NCBI RefSeq assembly: GCF_000512585.2
Contig: NC_089244.1
Coordinates: forward strand, 1,364,001 to 1,428,000
DNA length: 64,000 nucleotides
Direction: 5' to 3'
Source of the DNA: Kwoniella bestiolae CBS 10118
Lineage: Eukaryota > Basidiomycota > Tremellomycetes > Tremellales > Cryptococcaceae
Below the pieces are notes generated by a model. The model saw only the letters and a program-made list of their open reading frames with translations, made no database searches and was not told where the DNA came from. Shown piece by piece: positions 35,583 to 47,515 of this stretch (its first letter is position 1; each line of letters opens with the position of its first letter). The translations under genes and the position numbers were made by a program.

Positions 35583-37179
35583 CCTTTCAGATCATCGGCA
35601 AATACATCGAGGATGTGGAACAACTCGGTGACATCGGCGGTATCAACATGGATAAAGTCTGTAAAATCATATCGAAAGGTCGTCGATTGTGAGTGAGCAA
35701 AGTCTGAGAGTCTCGCTGATTTCCGCGTAGAACCGCCGAAACTGCACAACTCTTCTATTCACCCGATCGGGGGAGATCTTACCATGTATGACTGTACACG
35801 TGAGTGCACGTGTCGTTATATTTCGCTGATTCGTATAGGCCTTACACCCGAGGCATTCACCACCATCTCCAAACTCTGTCCGAAACTCAAATCTCTCAAC
35901 CTTCAGCTCTGCGGTCAGCTCTCGAGCGATGCTGTTGTCGCGTGGGGGAAATCTCTGAAGCAGCTAAGAAGAATCGAGCTGTTCGGTCCATTTTTGGTCA
36001 GGAAGGATGGATGGACTAGTCTGTTCAAGTCAGTCGGCAAGCGACTAGAGGGTTTGCTCGTCACGCAATCCCCGAGGATCGATTTGGAAATGATCGAACT
36101 GCTTGTGAAATCGTGCCCTAACCTTACCGAACTCCGATTGGCCGAGATAGGTCAGCTCAACGATGAATGTCTCGCTGCTTTGCACCCTCTCAAGAAGTTG
36201 AAACTTCTCGATATATCTGCGCCGGGCAACCCCTTGTCAGATGAAGCGGTGATCAGCCTGCTATCAGCAATTGGGGCAAATCTGGAGACTCTCGATCTTA
36301 CAGATAATCCGGATCTTACCGACGAAATCCTCCCTGCTATCATTACACACTGTCCCCGTCTTCGTCGCCTCTCTCTGCGAAATGTGGTCGAGCTTACCGA
36401 TGAGGGCGTTGCAGCTTTGCAGCGCTCAAGAAGCAAGATCGACCGGGATTGAGTGGATCGATTTGGAGAAGGGCCATGATCTGAAAGATGGCTCATTGCA
36501 AGCTTTGATCGCTCATTCAGGCGCGACCGTGGAAAAACTTAATCTTCTAGGGTGGAAAGAGGTCTCGAATGATAGTCTTGGTGAATTAGCCCACTGCAAA
36601 CATTTGAAGGAATTGGATGTAGGGTGGTGTCGACAGGTGACCGATTTTACAATCAAAGATGTCCTGGATGGGTGTGGCGAGATTGAGTCGGTGAGGGTGT
36701 GGGGTGAGTCAAAGTTGCAGCACGAATCTCTATATGTCGATCAGGACTAATGGCCGACTGTCTGTGTGATCAGGGTGCAACCAGCTCACCGACGCCATCC
36801 CCCGCAAAAAAGGAGTCCGAGTCATCGGTGTCGAAAGTCATTCCATCTGAATCAAGCCCAAGTTGTCCTAGACTACCCCAGTAATATTCCATATCTCTCC
36901 AGACGTTCATGATGACCTATATCTCATGTATGTACTTTGTATCTGTACATAACTATCCGAATGATGATATTAGGTGGCAAGGACGAGAAGGGCTGTGTGC
37001 CACTCTCGGCGATTGCCCGATGAGTGCAGGATACATGGGCTCACACGTGGCATCTCTTCCATAATACCGAATGTGTCCGACGGCATCTAAATTTCAGTCA
37101 CTCTCTTTTGGTGGAACTCGCTAGATCACTTCACTCAAAAAATAAAAGAGATACTCGATTTTGACTTTCCTCAACATTT
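35583..37179 (+). repeat. Tandem duplication unit 2
   Basis: 1,597 bp, collinear with 33983-35582 at an offset of 1,600. Differences seen: -2 (CTCTCG to CTCG near 35714), GGGACG versus GGGGGAG near 35772, -4 near 36417, -1 near 36449, +2 in an A-run near 36806, and +1 in an A-run near 37140. They sum to -3, matching the length difference. Confidence 0.9.
35591..36850 (+). pseudogene. RAD7: Truncated RAD7 copy 2
   Basis: It carries exons from IIGKYIEDVEQLGDIGG onward but no start codon, no zinc-like module and none of the basic N-terminus. Within the leucine-rich repeats a 4-nt deletion (GVAAL then a new frame) and a 1-nt deletion just after it break the frame, so two separate frames (35784-36452 and 36271-36750) cover the repeats. 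Its last exon, however, has the longer A-run and gives the better Rad7 C-terminus. Unless a cryptic start is used it cannot make Rad7. It may be transcribed from the SSC1-type promoter copy that precedes it. Confidence 0.8.
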
Positions 37180-37263
37180 AACATTTTCAAGTCAAAGCTT
37201 TCTCTTTCTTTTCTCAACCTCAATAACACCTGACACCTGAAAAAACATCGCTGTATCCTCAAG

Positions 37264-38848
37264 ATGTACTCTATTGCTCGTTCACTCCGATCTTCTTCAA
37301 CCCTCAGTCCTTTGCGAAATGTCGCTGTAAGTATCTCTTTGCAAATTCACCTCCACTCCTCGCCCGATCTACCATCGCTAACATTCGTCATCTTTGCCAC
37401 CTAACTTTGCAGAGGACTTCATCCCCCCTCCTCACTTCGAAACGATTCAACAGTGGAAAGGTATCAGGACCTGTGATCGGGTGAGCAGACTGAGTTTGTG
37501 CGAGCATGGATTACGCTGACGACTCTGCAGTATCGATCTTGGTACCACCAACTCTTGTGTATCGTAAGTTTTTCCATAACCCCCATGACGATCACCGCTC
37601 ATGCATACTGTAGCATCTTCGAAGGTGGTGCCCCCAAGGTATTAGAGAACGCTGAAGGTGCTCGAACAACCCCATCCGTTGTCGCTTTCACCAAAGGTGA
37701 GTCAATTCATCCCCTTCGCCGAGTCCGTCGCTGACCCCGACTTTAGATGGAGAACGATTAGTCGGTCAACCCGCTCGACGACAGGCAGTCGTCAACGGTG
37801 AGAACACAATCTTTGCCTCCAAACGGTAAGCCACCGTTGTTTTCATCTAGATTCAACACTAATCCGTCTCGACTACTCTAGATTAATCGGTCGAAAATTC
37901 AAGGACGCTGAAGTACAAAAGGACATTGGCAACGTCCCCTTCAAGATCGTCGCTCACACCAATGGAGATGCTTGGGTAGAGGCCAGAGGCGAGAAGTACT
38001 CCCCATCGCAGATCGGTGCTTTCGTCGTTGGGAAGATGAAGGACACCGCTTCTTCCTACCTCGGTAAACCCGTCAAACACGCCGTCATCACCGTCCCTGC
38101 CTACTTCAACGACTCTCAGCGACAAGCTACCAAAGATGCCGGTTCCATTGCCGGTCTCGAAGTTCTCCGAGTCATCAACGAACCTACCGCTGCCGCTCTT
38201 GCTTACGGTCTCGACAAATCCGACTCCGCCGTTATCGCCGTTTACGATTTAGGAGGTGGTACTTTTGATATCTCCATCCTTGAGATGCAAAAAGGTGTCT
38301 TTGAGGTCAAATCCACCAACGGTGACACCCACCTTGGTGGTGAAGATTTCGACATTGCCCTTGTCAACCACATCCTCGCTGAATTCAAGAAGGAAACCGG
38401 TATCGATGTCTCCAAAGACCGAATGGCCATCCAACGTATCCGAGAGGCTGCCGAGAAGGCCAAGGTCGAGTTGTCCAGTGCCGGTGCTACCGATGTCTCC
38501 CTTCCTTATATCACCGCCACCGCCGATGGACCTCAACACATCAACTTGAACTTGACCCGAGCTCGATTTGAATCCATCGTCAAGCCTCTCGTCGACCGAA
38601 CCATCGAGCCATGTAAGAAGGCTTTGAGCGATGCCGGTGTCAAAGCTTCTGAAATCAACGAAGTCATCTTGGTCGGTGGTATGTCCCGAATGCCCAAGGT
38701 TGTCGACACTGTCAAGGGTGTCTTCGGCCTCCGCCGAAGGGGAGAAGAAGCAATAAACGGGGGTTTGCATAGGGGTTTCAAGGACATAGAGGGAGGCTTG
38801 TTGCAGCCTCATGGCAGTTTTGATTTCTCTTCACTTAGCATATTATAG
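37264..38848 (+). pseudogene. SSC1: Mitochondrial Hsp70 with substrate-binding domain deleted
   Basis: Six exons. The mitochondrial presequence MYSIARSLRSSSTLSPLRNV is followed by IGIDLGTTNSCVS, NAEGARTTPSVVAF, VPAYFNDSQRQATKDAG, INEPTAAALAYGLD, YDLGGGTFDISILEMQ and ILVGGMSRMPKVVDTVK, the complete actin-like ATPase domain. Directly after GVFG (about 38726) the DNA reads, in the +1 frame, ASAEGEKKQ and a TAA at 38754-38756. That is the kind of acidic/basic C-terminus expected at the very end of Ssc1. So roughly 270 codons (rest of the ATPase domain end, substrate-binding domain and lid) are missing, and the join is out of frame; the literal reading ends at 38848 in LSIL. As drawn it cannot act as the import-motor chaperone. 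Since SSC1 is normally essential, an assembly collapse or a second intact copy elsewhere is likely. Confidence 0.85.
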
Positions 38849-39079
38849 TCTAGCATAGACATTTCCATATTATCTCGTATTGTAGTAGTACAATGACAAA
38901 AATGCAAGGAAGAAAACACTTCTCATCAATCAACGTATAAATTATTCTCACTTTCGGTCATTGCCGAGATGACTCTAGGTGACTCGAATCCCCCCATCTC
39001 ATCTCCCAAGTTGTTACATTAACATAATGTCTAGCATACATTCATCATCGCCCCCATAACCCTCTTCAAAGCCCTCCGC

Positions 39080-40455
39080 ATGTCCGCATTCGAACCAGGA
39101 CGTGTATTGTCAATACAATCCCATGTCGTCTCGGGATATGTAGGTGCGTATTGCTTTTGATTTCATTTCTTTACTCCCCCAGCTGACTCCTCCACAGGCA
39201 ACAGAGCGGCTACCTTTCCTCTCCAGACGCTTGGCTATGATGTCGATGTAGTGAATACAGTGCAGTTCTCCAACCACACAGGTGAGTCAACCTCATTGAT
39301 GACCCCGCTAACCCTTTCACAGGCTACGGCTACACCAACGGTCATAAGACAACCCCCGAACAGCTCACCGCTATCTTCGAAGGACTCTCCACCAACGGCT
39401 TGGTGTCCCACTCTCGCATACTTACGGGCTACGTGCCAGGTGCTGAGGCACTCAAAGTGGTAGCAGAGCAGATCAAGAAGATGAAGGAGATGAATTCTGG
39501 GACCGTGTATGTGCTGGATCGTAAGTTCTCCCCGCTACCCTCTTTCAAACGCTTACCCACCTACCCTAGCGGTGATGGGAGATATGGGCACTGGACTTTA
39601 CGTGTCCAAGGATGTCGTACCAATCTACAAAGATATGCTGCAGATAGCTAGTATAATAACGCCCAATCAGTTTGAAGTCGAGTGAGTGATCGCCTCCATC
39701 CCTTCCCATCTTGTTACTAAACCCAAACCAGACTGCTATCAGGGATAAGCATCGACTCAATGCAAACCCTTCATACCGCCCTACGTCAACTACACACCAC
39801 CAATTCCCTCCCTCACATCGCTTTCTCGTCCATCCCATTACCCATCTCCCTCGTCACTACTCTTAATCTGCCCCCTCCCCCGCCGTCTTACATGCGCCTC
39901 CTGCCTGATCCTATACCCCCATGGTACGATGCCGTAGGAATGGGAGAGCCCGAAGATGAGACACTGGTCTGCTTCGCTAGTACCTGGCAAGACGGCAATA
40001 TGGAAACATGGGCGTTCGCCCTACCGACCATCCGAGGATACTTTTCCGGTGTAGGAGATCTCTTTTCGGCCATGGTGCTGGCTCACTTCGATAATCCTGA
40101 TTCGCAATCCGACTTACCACCTCTTCCACATGCTGTGTCAAAAGCTCTTCTCACAGTACAGCAGATCCTTCTCCGAACTCATCTTTATTCCTTGGCACAA
40201 ACGAGCATATCTGGTTCTGCAACTCCTCGACCTCTCCATCATTCTCCCAACGAACAACACTCCTCGGTGATACCTTCAGATGCCGAACTCGATGCTGCCG
40301 TATCGACGAATCCCAAGGATCCAAGACGGAAAGCCAAGCGAATGAGGCTGAGAGAGCTGCGAGTTGTACAAGAAAGAGGTCTGATCGCGGATGGTGGCCA
40401 AGGCTGGCCGGGCAAGGCCTTGGATTGGCAAGGTATACTGGAACATGGGTTGTAG
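39080..40455 (+). CDS. BUD16: Pyridoxal kinase
   Basis: Exons joined by short introns. It starts MSAFEPGRVLSIQSHVVSGYV and continues NRAATFPLQTLGYDVDVVNTVQFSNHTGYG, LTGYVPGAEALKVVAEQI, YVLDPVMGDMGTGLYVS, ITPNQFEVELLSGI, and, near the end, PTIRGYFSGVGDLFSAMVLA with the GxGD catalytic aspartate. SIQSH..GYVGN and DPVMGD are hallmark blocks of PdxK. It phosphorylates pyridoxal, pyridoxine and pyridoxamine in the cytosol. Of several upstream ATGs, the one at 39080 is used because MSAF(E/D)PGRVLSIQSHV is the usual fungal start. The region between the ATP-site blocks is longer than in the human enzyme. No lesion was seen. Confidence 0.92.
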
Positions 40456-40495
40456 AATACATGAATATCACTATATTACATAGTTACTACCTCAG

Positions 40496-43400
40496 CTAGG
40501 CAACACTCTCGAAGGACTTCCTAAGCTCGTCCAGGGTTTCTTGTTGCAGATGGCACAAAGTCTGAGCGAGCGCTTCGTTGTCCGCTCCGGAATTTTCGAT
40601 AAGATGTCGAAGCTTGTCTCGGAGCTGTGACAGGTCAGCACGGATCGGCAGCAGACAGCTCACCTCGAACAGGAGTTTTCGACGTTTGATCATCGCTTGA
40701 GAAGCGGTCGAGTCACGTCCTGAAGCCATTTGTCAGCATTGAGACATATGTCTCAAAAGCTCACCTTTTTTATCAAGCTCGCTCAAGCTTATTGCGACTT
40801 CCTTGGCACGAGTCATCACTTCCTGAGGCAGCGAAGCCAATTTTGCCAACTCCAACCCTACGGAACTCAGTCAGTAAACCTCGTCAGCGTCATGGTCACA
40901 ACCCACCGTAATGCTCAATGACAGCTGGACCTTGATCGACCTTGTATTGGAAGGACGTCGAGAAGGCGTTATTATCGTCTTCGACTTTGTTATCCTGCTA
41001 CAAGATCAGCCACCTATCGTCTCACAGAGACAGTCTCTCCTTACTTGGGTTCGGAGATGCATGCTAATGAAAACGTCAGCGGGCAGACGAGCCTACTACA
41101 TCACTCACCAGACCACACCTCGCAAGGATCCCAGTGTCACCGCCAAGTCCGGAAAGTGTGTGGTGAAAAAGACGAAAGCCTTTCTGTGAGCGCTTCTCAA
41201 TCAACCTGATCACATACCTGGCGCTCGATCAACGATTCAGCAATTGCATGGGATAAGCCAAGACCTTCGAGAGGAGCAGTACCACGACCGAGCTATTCAT
41301 CATCAACCATCGCTCGTACCCTTTTCCTCTTACCTCATCGATTATGACAACGGAATCTTTAGTGGCGAGACCTATAGCAACGCATCAACATCGGCTTGAT
41401 CACCTCACTGCCCACTTACCTAATATCATTGCAGAAGTAGCCATCTCGGACGCAAATGTCGAGAGGTTCCGGTCAAGAGAGTCTACAAATACCGTGAATC
41501 AGCTTTTGGTTAGATGTGTGTTGCAACCCACCATCGTTCGAGAGCCTGCTTAGCAATGCATCGGGCAATCGGAAGGTCCCAAACTGAACTGGCACGCTGT
41601 TGAACATGAGCAAGACCCTCAGCCGTCTATACTCACTAGCAACCAAGCATCGCTTGTACCGTGAGCAGCCCGACCTGTCGAAGGAAGGTACTTTTACCGG
41701 ACATACTGCAACGGTGGAAATCAGCGTAATCCCCAACCATCCTTGCTGTGCTTACTTCGGTCCTTGAATCAATTGAAAGGAGGCGTGTCCTCTCGCCGCG
41801 TAACTAAGACGTTGTTTGTCAGCTCATATGACCGTCATAGTCATGTACGCTTACATGTCGTTTGGTACGCAGTCATCCGTGTTGAGGCTCCTATCGAGAA
41901 TAGGATGTCGGCCAGATTTGATCTATTACGGATCTCGGTGAGAACGAAGAGATGTGGGCGACAATCACGACTTACCGCTATAGTCTCGCGGAACGCAGGT
42001 CGCACTGAGCCGTCAATCAGTCATAGAATCAGTTGGTCAGCACTTACCGCAATTGCCCTCTGCAAGTGAACTTTGTCAGCTGTGATATCATCTCCTCATT
42101 TTTCAGGACTCACCACTGGCCAACTCTGCGAAACAAGCCAATACATCCAATTTGGCGATCTGGAGTGACAATTAGTATTATCATACAGCCTACTCTCGGA
42201 TAGCTCACGGCATCGCTGCAGCAATATAAAGCACCTTCTTGTCAGCTCAGCTAGCCTAGAGATAACACTCACTGATGTATCCAACCACTGTGGCGAGTAA
42301 ATCGCGCACGATCTCGCCGCTGAGTAGCATGACCTCTTGCTGGGCTTGTACCAACTTGGCATTACAATGCAACTGACACCTGTCAGCTCATCGACTGCTT
42401 CATACACTTACCAGCTCGCTCGTCGTGAAAGCCACTCTGTCAATCAAGTTGTCAGCATACAAGTAGACGCTGATGGGAGGGGACTCCATACTTTGTTTTC
42501 TTCCTCTCAATATTGACACATCCCTTGGGTAGTCCACGATGATCCAGATGTCGATTGGCGATGACAAGGCGGAATCTGTTCTCGATGGGCTCGAGATCGC
42601 ATGGCAGGGAATGTTGCTCTAACATCGAGGTATTAATGCGATACTGCATCACCAGCCAAGCGTACCTTGGAAATTCTTTTCCACTGCCGTGCACACTCAG
42701 CCTCCTGACATCCAGCGGCAGTCTCATCAAAAAAACTTACCCTGAGCGATGTCCTCCATGTTCTCGGCGAATGTCTTCCTGGCCACATCGAGCAGATGAT
42801 TGAATTCTGCTTTCACCGCGTAAAGTCGCGCAGTGGTGTGACTTTTCGATTTGCCTGACAGTGCAGTCATTCCGGTAGTGAGACATGCTAGATCGTCAGC
42901 TAGATCGTGGGCCGTTCGCCTACCTTTGATTTTGGTTTGGATCTCCAAAAGAAATGGATCCGCCAATTCCTACGAACCAATGTTTCAGCAGAGATTCTCG
43001 TTATTTTTCTGCTTACATTCTGGATCTCTTTGAGCAATTTGCAGTTACTAGAGGCAAGCTCCTGATGCAGTTCCGTCGTCGCTTGGACATATCGCTCAAT
43101 TTGTAGCAGTAAAGTGATTCGAGCTTCGGTCTCTTGCACTTCGAGAGTTCCTTGACTTTTCCGTGCTGCCTATCCGAGTCACGCGTATTGTCACTTCGGG
43201 ATCATCCAGTACTAAGGATAACCACTCACATTATGGATCAGTCTGTCTAAATCGATCTGCAAAGAACGTCCAATCAACAAACCATTTCGACAAATCTTGT
43301 CACTTACACTGCCCAAAGATTTGATGTGATCTCGAACAGATTTGAGTCGTTCAGGTGATGCCAGGAGTTCTAACGCAATCAGTGGTTTGCCAGTCGTACC

Positions 43401-44734
43401 CTAAAGCTTACCTTCAACCGCATCAAGTCTTCCTTCGATCGTATGAGGTACTGTACAAAATCGTGTGAGAAAGAGTTGAATTTCAGTCAATTCCGCCCGC
43501 TCACCATTGCTCGGTTGTAGTATGTTACCACGTAAGAGGCGAGCGCCCATGGGTGTTAAGCATTGATTAAGTATACCTGAGAATATGGTGATATCAGTGT
43601 CTAATCTTTCATAGAGTTAACTCTTACCGTAGAGGGTATCTCTCGTTGAATGGGTCAACGCGTTGGTTGTCAATTCGAGGTTCTTGGCGGTTTCCGCATC
43701 GATGAACATAGTTCCTAAATTTCAGGTTTGAGAAGCGCCCTTCAGCTATCTGACGTTTCAAACTCACCCTCTGAAGAGATATAACGAATCATCAATCCTT
43801 CTCTAGGGTAGATCAGTCCTTTGCGGACTTCGAGGAATCGGAACAGAGCCGAGGTCGCACATAAGGCATAGTATCTGATTCAGTGATCAGTGTGGAAGCG
43901 AAAGTCTTCTATCAGACGCACTTATCGGCAGCGGCCATGAGCGTGGAAGTCTTGACCTCGTCATGTACGCCCAGTCTCATGATGTAATCAGTCCCTAGCC
44001 GCATATCATATTAGCACTCGTCGTGAAATGTTCGCTGACTCACCGAGATCTTGGTTCCAGAAATCTCTAGAGAGCGGTTTGCACTCCAACTCGAAGGATT
44101 CCTCAACGACTTCGATCAATTTTGTGGCTATGTTAGTACCCTCACCGGCTTGGTTGCCAGTGTCGAATACCAAAACAGTGCAGGGAGGATAAAGCGTCAG
44201 ATGTTGAAGCGTTCTCTGGAAAACTATGACACCGGAAGATCAGCTTAGCACTGTAGTCAGTGGACGTGCGATTCTCACAGGGAGTATCCGCAACCTATAT
44301 TGCAAAGTGATGTTAGCTCTCCTACGCAGACAGAATCCCCTCGTAGTACTTGCTTGAGTCAAGATTGTCTGAAAGTTGTTATCAGTTTTCCCGCGAAAAG
44401 ATGTGTCCCTCGTGCGTACTCACATGTCCAGTGGTTAAACTATGCACCGCGATTCCAACTTCCACTCCGTTGCCTACATTATGATCAGCATCATGTCATG
44501 GAGATCGTTCCTCCACTACTCACCTCTGTTCTGAGACAAAGCGACCACATATTCGTTCATGTCGTCGACTCGAGTAGATGCTCGGGTTGAAGGACCGGGG
44601 CCTCTTCCACTAGCTCTGGAATCTCTTCTTGATTTCGCTTGAAGTGATTTTACCAACTCGGAATGGGTATAAGAAGAGACGTCATGTTGAGCATTGTGCA
44701 CAGCACTCGCCACCGAGGGATTGAGTACAGGCAT
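40496..44734 (-). CDS. MSH4: Meiotic MutS homologue Msh4
   Basis: A many-exon gene, nearly all exons under 150 nt. It starts MPVLNPSVASAVHNAQHDVS with a Ser/Arg-rich leader. Then VEVGIAVHSLTTG, QTFRQLQVVLATVQYL, EGTMFIDAETAKNLELTTN, TLYGILNQCLTPMGARLLRGNILQPS (lever domain), the P-loop MSGKSTFLRQVGLLTVQAMLGC (about 41660-41710), NLSTFASEMATSAMIL, VVIIDELGRGTAPLEGLGL (Walker B and signature, about 41250-41360), FVFFTTHFPDLA and a C-terminal helix-turn-helix region. FIDAETAKNLEL and the absence of an N-terminal mismatch-binding domain mark Msh4. With Msh5 it stabilises Holliday-junction intermediates for class I crossovers and does not repair mismatches. The ATPase motifs look intact. It converges on BUD16 with only 40 bp between stops. 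Confidence 0.88.
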
Positions 44735-45796
44735 CTTGGTGGGGTATGTCTGCCAGTGACTATCAGCGTTTGCTATGTTAGTAGTTCACAGGTGATGGTA
44801 GTTAGTGCAGGTGTTTGGGTTGATCGTGAATGAAGAACGAGAAATTGATGGTCTGATAGGCAACGAATATTGGATAGATTGGGTTATGGAGGGAAAGACG
44901 TGCAGAAAGAAGAGGAGGAAGGAAGGAAGGAAAGATTATATATATTTGAATTGTTACCAAGTTGTCGATGCAATCAATGTTCATATCAGAAAGTGATGAC
45001 GTCATCATAGGCAGATCAGCTTTTCTCTCGTTCGCCTCACTTTGTAACAACACTTGTCAACTACATTCATCATCCCCACCTTGATCATCCTCGTGCTACT
45101 GTTTCACTATCAGATACGATACATCACATACCGATGCTGTGCGTCTGCGGCATTCTCGGGGGTTTCGACATTGCTCAACTTCTCAATGTCCGGTATACAC
45201 CAGATGGGAGATATCATCATCGCTCAAACCACCTCAACATCCTCTGCGAATCCCCTTCTCCCTCAAATCTGCCTATCCACAGCGCATAGTCGACTGCAAG
45301 AGCTTAGGTAGTGCAGCCGGTCCTGTGCCGAGGTCGACTTGCTCCTGGTACGATCACTGTCTTGACTCCTTCACGCTGGACGGCTGACGAGTGGACTTTT
45401 CCGTGTCATATCGCGTCTAATCAAGCAGACGTCACCTCAATCGAGCTCAAACCGATAGCCTCGTCGTCACATCATCGTTGGCGGACCTGATGACCCTTGC
45501 AACGCCATACAGAGGTCTCGCCATGCGAGGCTGACAAGATCGGGAGTGTGTTCCCATCAGTTCTGGACACGAAAGTGGATCGAGGGTCGTATTGACTGTA
45601 CGACACCAAACAGCATCCCGGATGTAGACTACGCCCTTCCTTATAATCCGAACTCGGTTCTCCTCGCTTCGGCTTCACTACGAGACTCACGAAGCGTTTG
45701 GCGGATAGATTACTCGTTGGCTCACTTCTACCATTGAGCCAAATTGTGACTTCCGCAACACACATACGAGGGGCGGAGACCCAGTTGATCGAGCGA
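44735..45796. other. Unassigned stretch upstream of MSH4
   Basis: The first 300 bases are the MSH4 promoter side. From 45054 on, several overlapping + strand frames of 60-85 codons occur, one beginning MLCVCGILGGFDIAQLLNV (about 45137), and one 157-codon frame runs on the - strand (45472-45945). None could be joined into a protein I recognise. The stretch may be the 5' part of the uncertain gene at 45797-46404, possibly decayed. Confidence 0.3.
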
Positions 45797-46404
45797 AAGC
45801 TGGCATTTACCGTTTCGAGCGCTGACTGGATGTTCAACGAGCATCCCATTTGTGGTGACGATACGCCAAGTACTCTCCCCTCATTTACTAAACGCATCTC
45901 CTGGACAGGCGCATCAACACATAGTAGCACTGATGTCTTCGCCATCCCTTGCGTCCCATGCTTCGCCGCAAAGATGGACTCGCGAAATACTGTATTCTGG
46001 GGACGGTCTCAACATCACTCGCACACAACGGGAACTCGGGGAGTCTATGATCCTGCCATCCCCCTTTGTGCTGTTCGACAGCCTATCAACAATGATTCGA
46101 GGCGGGACAACGATTTCAACGTGCTTGTACAACGGTAATAAAAGCGGACAGAGCCACACCGTGCAATACGAGAAACACACTCAGCTAATTGTCTAAATAG
46201 CAGACATGAATGATATGCCGTGTTGTTATCTGCTTTTCTCCTACAGATGATGCTGCTGCAGGTTTGCTTCGAGGCCCCCACATTCCCCAACAGGCTTCAT
46301 CTCGTAAAACCCGTAGGGTTTTTCCAAACTGGGGGCCCAACTTCAACCTGATATACTCGGACAGGAACCAAACGATAGTACAGGACATCATAAAGTTTGG
46401 ATGA
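45797..46404 (+). CDS. Possible 3' exons of an unrecognised gene
   Basis: A frame open from 45797 reads PFRALTGCSTSIPFVVTIRQ, then SPGQAHQHIVALMSSPSLAS, RWTREILYSGDGLNITRTQR and STMIRGGTTISTCLYN. A plausible intron follows (GTAATA...TCCTACAG, about 46136-46244), then DDAAAGLLRGPHIPQQASSR, KTRRVFPNWGPNFNLIYSDR and a stop at 46402-46404. The splice keeps phase and the composition looks protein-like, which is why I list it. I cannot find a convincing start, and I recognise no family. It could be a decayed gene next to the transposon nest, or a shadow frame. Confidence is low. Confidence 0.25.
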
Positions 46405-47339
46405 CTGTTTGCCAATGGTGATACTCGTTATCGAACGGTAAATGCTCATTGCAAATAGTCCAATGGAGAAATCCCAACAGATATGCCAATGAAATGTACC
46501 CCTTGAGATACATCCATTGCGCGAAACATTGTGGCAAATACAATTGATCGATTGTGCACTGACTCTGACACGTCTGATGGCTTTTTGTCATACCACTTTT
46601 GCTCTCTTTAGGCAGATGGTGCACCTAAAGAAAAAAAACAGATACAACACTCTGTCCAACAAGTCATTTGGTATGTTCCCATTGCTGCTCATCAGGGATG
46701 CATTCCTGTACTCAACATATAACTGATTGTTATATTAAAACTTTTACTGCCATCTTTGCTATTGATCTGTTGTTGTCATGATATGTATCAGATTGTGATG
46801 TTCAGCTCCTGTCAAAAGACCACTACGGAGACACACACATATGATGATTAATGGGATTCTGGGTTCTTGTTCAAATGCAGTAGCTGTTCTATTGTTTCTC
46901 TACCAGAGATAAGATTATACATAGAGGACACCAAGGGAGATGTCTGAGAGGTAGAGATTGATTGGAGTGAGAGTGAAGTAGGTGATTAAAGTGGTAAAAG
47001 TTATGAAAGTGATGGGGGATTCAATCTTTACCTCTCAACTTCTGCTCCTTTTATACATAATCATGTTCAGAAATTAGGAAGAAAGTTTGAGGAAAGTTCG
47101 AGTAATTAAAGAAGATTTTTGTAGAAAGTTTATAGAAGTTCAGATAGTTTGGAGACTTTCTACGTTATCTCATAAGAAGTTTGTGTAATTACTCTGAAAG
47201 TTCAGTGAAATACATAGAAGCTATTAAGTGAGAACAGAAGATAAAGAATAAAGAGAATAAGAGGGAGATAGTACATAACAAGAGGGAAGCTTTGTATGCA
47301 ATGAAGTCTACCTCATTACACAGATCCTGTTGAACTTGA
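46405..47339. other. AT-rich stretch at the left border of the transposon nest
   Basis: No coding support. Purine-rich + strand blocks (46900-47340, for example repeated GAAAGTT and GAGATAGAG-like runs) and a TATAAAAGG-like element read on the - strand near 47050 suggest a further LTR remnant, but I could not find a matching end or target-site duplication. Confidence 0.35.
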
Positions 47340-47515
47340 TCTATATATAGTGAGAAATAGCAATGATGGTGGTGAATCATATAAGGTGATCACCCTCAAA
47401 GGTCTGAAGACTATGGTGCTTGGTCTCTCTTGGTCAAAAATTGTCTTATCCTCAAAGGGCTTTGAGTCTTCACACTTGTCAAATCCAATACCCCTGCTCC
47501 TGCCGCCATTGAACA

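Noticed and set aside
34185..36452. Two near-identical frames considered as two real Rad7-like genes
   Set aside because: Both start inside an exon of RAD7 and belong to the tandem duplication. The second lacks the N-terminal half and is frameshifted.
38249..38812. 187-codon open frame antisense to SSC1
   Set aside because: It is a mirror of the highly biased Hsp70 codons on the other strand, with no domain and no start or splice context.
45472..45945. 157-codon - strand frame beginning MAKTSVLLCVDAPVQE
   Set aside because: No recognisable domain, no promoter or intron evidence, and it overlaps the + strand exons that can be spliced in phase. Kept only as part of the unassigned stretch.
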